From Syncephalastrum monosporum B8922 (lineage: Eukaryota > Mucoromycota > Mucoromycetes > Mucorales > Syncephalastraceae), in contig JNEN01000868.1 of assembly GCA_000697355.1 (NCBI GenBank), positions 1 through 13,903 on the forward strand: a stretch of DNA of 13,903 bases, read 5' to 3'. Within the stretch, counting starts at the first letter, position 1; every line of letters starts with the position of its first letter. Positions 8,127 to 13,903 of the stretch are shown here, piece by piece. The notes under the pieces are model-generated. The model did not search any database, was not told where the DNA came from, and saw only the letters and a list, made by a program, of their open reading frames with translations. The position numbers and the translations under genes are program-made.

Positions 8127-8456
8127 CTAAGACGAAGAAAAGCGTTGAACCGGACTGTGCTCGAGTTCATGCAAGTGTTCGACTTGTTCCGGAGTGCCTT
8201 GGTTTTCTACTTGACGTATCATTCCCGGATAGCAATCCCAGCAGTCTTCTTCAGGCTTCTGTTGCTGCTGTTGTGGTTGCTGCTGCTGCTGCTGCTGCTG
8301 CTGCTTTTGTTGCAGTTCCGGCGAAGGGCCGCCCGAGGCTGCTGCATTTAATTTTTTACACTCCTTTTCGTAATCGTCCATGCTGCAGGGATTTGACGTG
8401 GGTGAGTTCACTTGCTGCCGGTACAGCATTGGGTGAATGTCTTGTTCATTCGACAT
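8127..8456 (-). CDS. uncharacterised 109-aa polyglutamine protein with a CxxC pair
   Basis: Intronless frame from ATG at 8456 to the stop at 8127. The order is: N-terminus MSNEQDIHPMLYRQQ; a central MDDYEKECKKLNAAASG; two Gln runs interrupted by Lys and Pro (about residues 52-70); then EEDCWDCYPGMIRQ; and an acidic/His helix rich in EQVEHLHELEH. Four cysteines remain: one near residue 24, one in KEC, and the CWDC pair, which could bind metal or form disulfides. I do not recognise the family. The start was chosen after a long pyrimidine-rich leader; the hydrophobic residues encoded in frame upstream come from that tract. TATAAA lies only 7 bases before this ATG, so initiation at Met10 (8429) or Met26 (8381) is possible. 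It lies 220 bp downstream of the AP-1 gamma stop on the same strand. The codon mix and intact frame support a real gene. Confidence 0.55.
   Translation of the reverse strand: MSNEQDIHPMLYRQQVNSPTSNPCSMDDYEKECKKLNAAASGGPSPELQQKQQQQQQQQQPQQQQQKPEEDCWDCYPGMIRQVENQGTPEQVEHLHELEHSPVQRFSSS
8278..8304. repeat. CTG/CAG trinucleotide repeat
   Basis: Nine uninterrupted CTG units on the plus strand (CAG on the minus), flanked by CTG/TTG imperfect units from about 8261. They encode the polyglutamine tracts of the overlapping minus-strand gene; CAA codons at the edges show partial interruption. It is a likely length-variable locus. Confidence 0.8.
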
Positions 8457-8468
8457 TGCAGCTTTATA

Positions 8469-8545
8469 ATGAGGGAGATAAATAGGAAAGTAGGAAGAGA
8501 AAACGGAAGAGAGAAAAGGAAAAAAAAGAAAGAGAAAGAAAATGG
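8469..8545 (-). promoter_or_regulatory. pyrimidine-rich leader/promoter tract
   Basis: About 75 bases, almost all A/G on the plus strand (C/T on the minus), directly before the polyQ gene start and after the AP-1 gamma stop. CT-rich tracts before the ATG are common in fungal promoters and leaders. Confidence 0.45.
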
Positions 8546-8676
8546 GAAACCACCGATCCTTGTCCAATCGAAAGCAATTCATGCACCGTTGCTCTATTTC
8601 CTGATTTTGCTGAAAGCACCGTTGTATTGTATTGTGCGTATTTATACTTATACTATATGCTGTATATCTTTGGTTT

Positions 8677-11600
8677 TTAAAATGCGCCTTCTGGAAAAGG
8701 TCCATATTCTGCTACATCGTCCACTTTCTGGCCGTCAATAGAGTAAGCAATACGCAGTCGCAACTTGACAGCCGTCTGAAGAATGAATGTGAGCATTTCG
8801 ATTCAGCAAATTTTCCATCCAATTTTACCTGTTGGGGGTTGTTGATACGCATCAGCTGTTTCTCAGTAGCGTTCGGTTGTACAGTGGTGCTGCTTGCCGG
8901 TGCCATCTGGAGCTTCTGGCTTCGAGGCACAGCCGCTTGGAACTGGAGAGAAGAGATTGGGCCCATGCCGTCGTTGCTAAAGATCGTCTGGAGATTAATG
9001 ATGGCAGGGTTGTTGCGGTCACGGCTTGGCATAAAGTGAATCGTCAAGCCGTTCTTGGAATACGCCTGGTATCGGTTCTGGTTTGACTGTATCTGGGGTG
9101 ACTGTGATGCTGCTGCTGCTACTACGCTTGTTGCTGTCGCTGCTGCCGCTACAGGTGAAGGCGAGCCGCCGCTGGCGGGCAGACTTGTGCTGCTTGTGTT
9201 TGTCGTGTCTCCACCCAGCAGGTCCATCAATGCGTTTTGAGGAGCAGGGGATGCGGGTTGCACCGATGGAGGGGCTGTCTCGGCACCACCGCCAAAAATA
9301 TCGGCCAAAAGATCCACGCTCTTCTGCTGGGGTGCCTGTTGCTGTGCACTTGGACTTTGTGGAGACAAAGCTGCTGGCATTCCGCTCCCTTCCCCGGTCA
9401 GTTCACCAACACCTCCTCCAGAGGCCGTGCCAACACCCATGAGGTCCAAAAGAAGCTAGATATTATAAGGACTCTCGCTCTCAAATAATAGGATTGTTAC
9501 TTACGTCTTGGTCGCTTGGACCGGCCTTGGATTCACCTTTGCCAACGCCTGCACACAATCATGTCAGCTAATTCCTCTTTCTCTCTGTTTCCTCTATGGA
9601 TACATACTAGGACTGCTGACACCGACAGCGCCACTATCGATGATCGGGCGTCCTTCTGGTATCGGCATGCGTTCCAGGACAGCAGGTCGGATGGCGTCAA
9701 ACGAGAAGAGGTGTGTGTACTCGACCGCACGCTGCTGGATTTCGACTTCCATGCTGTTGGTATGCTGGAGCAGAATCTCCTTGATGCTGTTTTGCAAGTC
9801 AGGGCCTGACAGTCGAGAAGACAATTTCATGAGAGCGGTCAGAATATATTCCCGGATGAGTTGGTTGGCGTAAGCGCTCATCAGAATCGATTCCAAGAGA
9901 TCGACAACGGTACTGTCCGAAACCTCGTACGTCTTGTTTTCATCTTCAAAGGAGCTACCTCCTCCGATCAGCACATCGCCGTACTCGCCAATAACCCAGA
10001 CACCGGCCAGCACGAGGCCTTCCTGAGAAATGTCGGTCTTGAGCGCAGCGTAGAGTTTTTGAACCGTGTATTGCTGAAGATCAGTTGTCTGGGCCACGAG
10101 CTGGATGAAACCGGCTAGAACCTCTTCGCGCACATGGTTGCCAGCCAGCTTGAGCATACGCAGCATGGTATCGATGTGCCATCGCTTGTTCGGGGCAAAG
10201 CGTTCCGCAGCCAAGGAAATTTTGGTTGTCATGCTCTGCTTGAACTCAGTGTCGGCGACTTCCAGGAAAGCGAGCAGCTCACGCGTCAAGACACGCACGT
10301 TGCTTTCGTTGATCAGGGCAAAGCTCAGCTCGAGCGCACGACGACGGATCGAGATATCGCCGTCACGGAGACAGTCCAGAATAATGTTACGGTGTCGCTG
10401 CACCGCCTGCGTTTCAATGCCCACGGTCTTGTTCAGCGTTTCCAGTGCAACATAACTGGTAGAGAAAATCAGCAATGCCTTTGGTTTGACGCACACATTT
10501 CCACTTACCGGATATTGTTATCTCTGTTGCTAAGGAATTTACCAAGGATATTGACAGCCAAGACGCGCAAGCCGGCCTCGCTCTGAACGTCCATGATGGT
10601 CAGAACTGTCTCGTACAGGATGGCATTGCCGACGTTCTTGGCGCTCTCGGTGTTGGTGGCGACTTGAGCCAAGATGTCATTCATAGCGTCCGAGGCCTCT
10701 TGGTCGTTCTTGGCGAGGATGCGCAGGAGACGCAGGATTTTGACTTGCAAGAAGGGGTCGGTGACACCGGTGACGTCGTGTTCCGGCGAGAATCCTGCAC
10801 TGACAAGGTTTTTGAGATGGCGAACAAGTAAGCCCACCGCCTAAGGAAGTAGTGAGTGGAAGTCCAAAGGCAGTAGAGAGTGATGAAGCGTTTACTTTTC
10901 TGAAGATCTCAATGTTCTCGGGGTATTGCTGGCACATTTCCGTCACCAATGTCACGCCCGTGATAAGTACGCCATGGCTGCGATCATTCAAGAGCGACTT
11001 GGCGCGCGACAAGAAGTTTTCGTGAAGTTCGGGTACGCGACGGATGATACGCAGGGCAGCAAGGGCAGCCTAAAGCAGAACAAGGGTGTACATTAGGCCA
11101 GAGGGGCGCCCATCGTCATTATAAGCTTACCTTTTTGCGGATATACGTGTTGGAGCTGCCGAGTAGCTTTTCAACTTCGGAGCACAGGTCACGAGCCATC
11201 TCGGAAGAAGAGATGTTGCCAAGCGTACAGAGGGCGAGACCGACAACATACATGTTGCTGTGGTTCAGGTCACTAGTAATGGTAATATGCAAACATGATT
11301 AGGCCCTTGCCTTTTTGGTTTGTCTTTTTTCTGCTCGTTTACTTCTTCAGACTGTTGGTGACCAAGGTAAGGACTTCAGTTTTCTCGTCAATCAAGAGCA
11401 TAATGCCCAAGTAGCCGAGTCGTTTGTCTGCGAATTTGGGACTCGCCACGAGCTTGAGACACTCCATCTGTCCAAAATGAGCAGGGTAGCCGAGCATGTG
11501 AATGTACAGCAGCTTAGAAACATTGGCATGGCGAGTGTCACTATGCTCTTCTTTAAAGGCAGTACGGATGTTGGCGCTCTCTTTTTGAATTACGGCACGT

Positions 11601-11762
11601 TCCTCTGCAGCCGTCTTGCAAGCTCTGACCGCCTTGATGAGGTCTGTTTGTTTCTTAGTTAATAAGCGAAACGCTTGGGTCGAGTGTTTACTAGTCACCT
11701 TTCAGGCGGTAGAGGGGAAGTTTCGATAGAATTTGCTGAGAGATGCTGTTGATGCTGTTCAT
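8677..11762 (-). CDS. AP-1 complex gamma subunit (gamma-adaptin)
   Basis: Complete gene. Exons on the minus strand: 11762-11699, 11643-11343, 11272-11131, 11069-10896, 10840-10509, 10455-9608, 9548-9505, 9455-8829 and 8775-8677. They total 2631 nt (876 aa), normal for the family. Gamma-adaptin is a large subunit of the AP-1 adaptor that loads clathrin and cargo at the trans-Golgi and endosomes. The N-terminal trunk shows [66 protein letters not shown] and [14 protein letters not shown] Gly/Pro/Ser/Ala/Gln-rich hinge (about 620-760) carries LLLDLM, DLLADIF and LMDLLGGD, clathrin-box-like and DLL motifs. The gamma-ear (about 762-876) has [10 protein letters not shown] and ends [20 protein letters not shown]. 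Eight introns of 49-70 bp are all GT-AG. Start: ATG at 11762 gives [10 protein letters not shown], slightly longer than animal forms. The hinge is the most divergent part. Paralogous AP subunits (alpha, delta, epsilon) fit less well. Confidence 0.95.
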
Positions 11763-12462
11763 TGCAAACCTATCGCGTGGGTGCGCGTCCACCAACCAAA
11801 GTACAGTATTTGACTTTTAGGAAGTTACCAAGCTTATGTCTCTTGTGTCTCTCGCACTTCGACAATCCTCAATTTCGGGCAGCGCGTTTAAAGACCGACT
11901 GACTGCACCAGCATATCGCCTCTACAATATGCACACACTGTATCTCTTTTTTGCTCTGCCTAGGCCATAAAGCACCGTTATATGATACTCCTCTCTTTAC
12001 ATCTGACAAGTTAATATCCTGCATGTTTTACTCCCTATTAAATGAGTGCTGTTAATCTGATTAAATAAAAATGGCAAACTTATAGTACTTGCGCTGGTTG
12101 AGCTCGCGGAAGATCGATAATATCAATGAAGATATTTACGCACATATGGAGTATGACAAAAATGACCATACGTGATATCAACTGCAAAAAGGCGCTTTGC
12201 ATACAAAGTATGTTGTGGCCACACTTATAACGACGCTATTACTGTTCCTTGGTGCCATTCCACGGTATCTTGTTGCTGGTGCATTTGGAACTGATATGTA
12301 TGTTGTTTCATGAGCATCATAGACGACAACTGCAGCACGATGATATACAGTACAGTACGTACTGTATACAGCAGCAGGGTTAACATCAGAAAATACAAAT
12401 CTATTGGTCTATGCGTATGTCGTCTATACAGGTCTAAATAAGCTTTCGATAGCTAGCTAATT
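11763..12462. other. intergenic: AP-1 gamma promoter and phosphatase-gene 3' flank
   Basis: 700 bases of AT-rich DNA holding the minus-strand promoter of gamma-adaptin at its left end and the 3' region of the phosphatase-like gene at its right end. Nothing coding was recognised. It contains one notable inverted repeat at 12344-12368. Confidence 0.5.
12344..12368. repeat. inverted repeat / perfect palindrome
   Basis: TATACAGTAC, a five-base AGTAC spacer, then GTACTGTATA: two 10-base arms. Overlapping it, TACAGTACGTACTGTA (12351-12366) is a perfect 16-base palindrome. It lies about 95 bases downstream of the phosphatase-like stop codon, so it could be a dimer-binding site or a 3' hairpin. No function is known. 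Confidence 0.7.
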
Positions 12463-13122
12463 TTACTGCTTTTGGTCATAGACAGCCATATCTCTCCAGT
12501 TGGCAGTATCGATATGCTCCATGTCTCTGTGGCGCCAGGCGTCGGTGCGCATAAAGGCAGTAACCATGATCTGACAGACATCACCGTGAGCGACGAGAAT
12601 GACGGTCTTCCCCTCCATTTTATCCTCAATCTGCTCCTTGATAAATTTGGTCGTGCGGCTGCACACGCTGCTAGGCGACTCGATGCCCTTGTCGCTATGC
12701 TCACCGTGATCGGGCTCGGCCGCGTCATCAACCCAGCACAGCTTGTAGTTATCGTCGTTGGTCATGTCAAACTCTCCATACCAGCGCTCGCGCAGCTCGA
12801 ACTCGGGCGTAGGCGGGGCAGGGCTGTTGACGGTCTCGGCAATGATAGCCGCGGTCTGCCGGGTGCGCACAAAGGGAGAGCAGAACATGACGATATTGTC
12901 ACGCTTCTCGCCGAGATGCTCAGCAAGGAGTGTGGCTGACTGCTTGACCTGCACCTTGCCCTTCTCGTGCAAACCGTAGCCGGTGCCAAGAGGACCGCCC
13001 TCTTCGGGAATGGCAATATCCGGATTGGAGCAAATGAGCTTCGCATTGTTCGCAAGTGAGAAGCCATGGCGAGCAATGATGTAGCGGTTCTTGAGATTGC
13101 TGGGCAGATGGTTGTATTCCAT
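12463..13122 (-). CDS. histidine phosphatase superfamily (phosphoglycerate-mutase-like) protein
   Basis: A single uninterrupted frame of 219 aa from ATG at 13122 to TAA at 12463-12465. The fold uses a catalytic His that is transiently phosphorylated. Here it lies in YIIARHGFSLAN (Arg18, His19), with the partner Arg in SPFVRTRQTA (about residue 86-88), an acid donor in ELRERWYGEFD (about 109-112), and the second core His in LVAHGD (about 179). All key residues are present, so an active phosphatase or mutase is expected. Length and motifs fit the branch-1 'RHG' family; the substrate cannot be told, and sugar phosphates or other small phosphoesters are typical. The reading frame continues upstream only into a TTG-initiated extension, so the ATG is preferred. 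The gene has no intron, unlike Cdc45 and gamma-adaptin nearby, which may be normal for the family or point to retroposition or acquisition. Confidence 0.88.
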   Translation of the reverse strand: MEYNHLPSNLKNRYIIARHGFSLANNAKLICSNPDIAIPEEGGPLGTGYGLHEKGKVQVKQSATLLAEHLGEKRDNIVMFCSPFVRTRQTAAIIAETVNSPAPPTPEFELRERWYGEFDMTNDDNYKLCWVDDAAEPDHGEHSDKGIESPSSVCSRTTKFIKEQIEDKMEGKTVILVAHGDVCQIMVTAFMRTDAWRHRDMEHIDTANWRDMAVYDQKQ

Positions 13123-13903
13123 TTCAGTTGTCAACTTCAGTATCTTATGGGATCAAAAAGCACCTGGGTGCCCTGAAACATAAACAGAATTTGACGTCTT
13201 GGGCTTAGTGCGTTAGCGGGTCAGCGAGCTCCGAAACCTAAATGACGCCAGACAATCATTTAATCGATTGGTTTAATACAGTGGGTGCTTTGCTTAGTCT
13301 ACACACATGTAGAATGGGTTACATGTCTGATAACCTTCCTTGTTACTCGATGAACGTGTTGTTCGATTAGACATTTGATCTAGCGATAACGACTGAGATG
13401 GACCGTGTATGGCCTGACTGATGAGTGCGAGCTAGAATACAAATAATCTCCTTCCTATCAATCTGCTCAATTCTCCCGGCCTTTGCAACATCCGATTTAT
13501 ACAAAGGACATCATTTTGTGTTCGTTTTCATCTTTTTCAGCTACTTGTTTGTGAATTGAAAGCCTACTTGACCAGAAGGAGAGGTCTATGAAAACTTGTA
13601 GATCAGAGCTAACATATGGTCTTCTTATGGTAGCATACATATGCTCTGCAAAGTGCACTTCAGTCAGGTTTCCATCCCCTGTATGATATACACCATCCGA
13701 TTGGATAGAAAAGGGCTTGTTATTAGCTGCTGTACCTCCATATTTAGCTATTGATGTCCGTTTTCCGTTTGCTGATGAGCGTGTACGAGGAAAGACATGA
13801 AATAGAAGAAGACCGACATAAAAAAAAATTCAACGGTGCATGTCAGTGCAAGTACGGAGGACATGCTATGCTTTTTTTTTTTTTTTTTTTTTCAAAAAAA
13901 AAT
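13123..13903. other. AT-rich 5' flank of the phosphatase-like gene; contig-edge homopolymers
   Basis: No gene was recognised. The first few hundred bases should hold the minus-strand promoter of the phosphatase-like gene. The end is a run of 21 T (13872-13892), one C and nine A, which looks like low-complexity sequence at an assembly edge. Confidence 0.5.

Noticed and set aside
9083..10586. Several plus-strand frames of 80-150 codons opposite gamma-adaptin
   Set aside because: They are antisense shadows of the well-conserved adaptin exons.
12472..12939. 155-codon plus-strand frame opposite the phosphatase-like gene
   Set aside because: It is an antisense shadow; the minus-strand frame carries all the catalytic motifs of the family.
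13872..13902. T21-C-A9 as a transcription terminator or retroelement tail
   Set aside because: It sits exactly at the window end, with no adjacent element or target-site duplication visible; it is more likely low-complexity sequence at an assembly edge.

Overview
The window reads as nuclear DNA of a filamentous fungus, most likely an early-diverging one (Mucoromycota-like). The reasons are many short introns (43-73 bp) with GTAAGT/GTACGT-type donors, fungal-type pyrimidine-rich leaders, moderate GC, and proteins of the eukaryotic replication and vesicle-coat machinery. The phylum is inferred from gene style, not proven.

Layout. Positions 1-309 (+) hold the spliced 3' end of an unidentified gene. 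Positions 1056-3368 (+) encode a complete Cdc45 replication factor in 10 exons (600 aa). Its first intron appears to be a GC-AG intron, and its promoter has a cluster of MluI-cell-cycle-box-like ACGCG sites. From 3369 to about 7300 lies a gene-poor, relic-rich stretch. It contains a candidate spliced small gene or decayed membrane-protein gene (4418-4914, -), a degraded retrotransposon gag-like zinc-knuckle fragment (5000-5278, -) and, directly abutting it, a broken GC3-rich coding relic whose motifs resemble Fanzor, the eukaryotic relative of TnpB (about 5275-5760, -). At 7370-7622 (+) a TATA-led candidate gene encodes a 40-residue microprotein spliced from three exons, the first contributing only four coding bases.

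Positions 8127-8456 (-) hold an uncharacterised polyglutamine protein with a CxxC pair. Just upstream of it on the same strand, 8677-11762 (-) encodes the complete gamma-adaptin large subunit of the AP-1 clathrin adaptor (876 aa, 9 exons). Positions 12463-13122 (-) encode an intronless histidine-phosphatase (phosphoglycerate-mutase-like) protein. The last 780 bases are AT-rich and end in a T21-C-A9 run, which looks like a contig edge.

The genes do not form a pathway: Cdc45 acts at replication origins, gamma-adaptin at the trans-Golgi and endosomes, and the phosphatase-fold protein probably in metabolism or signalling. The most interesting second-look items are the Fanzor-like relic, the GC-AG intron, the MCB cluster, the split-start microprotein gene and the polyQ/CxxC protein.
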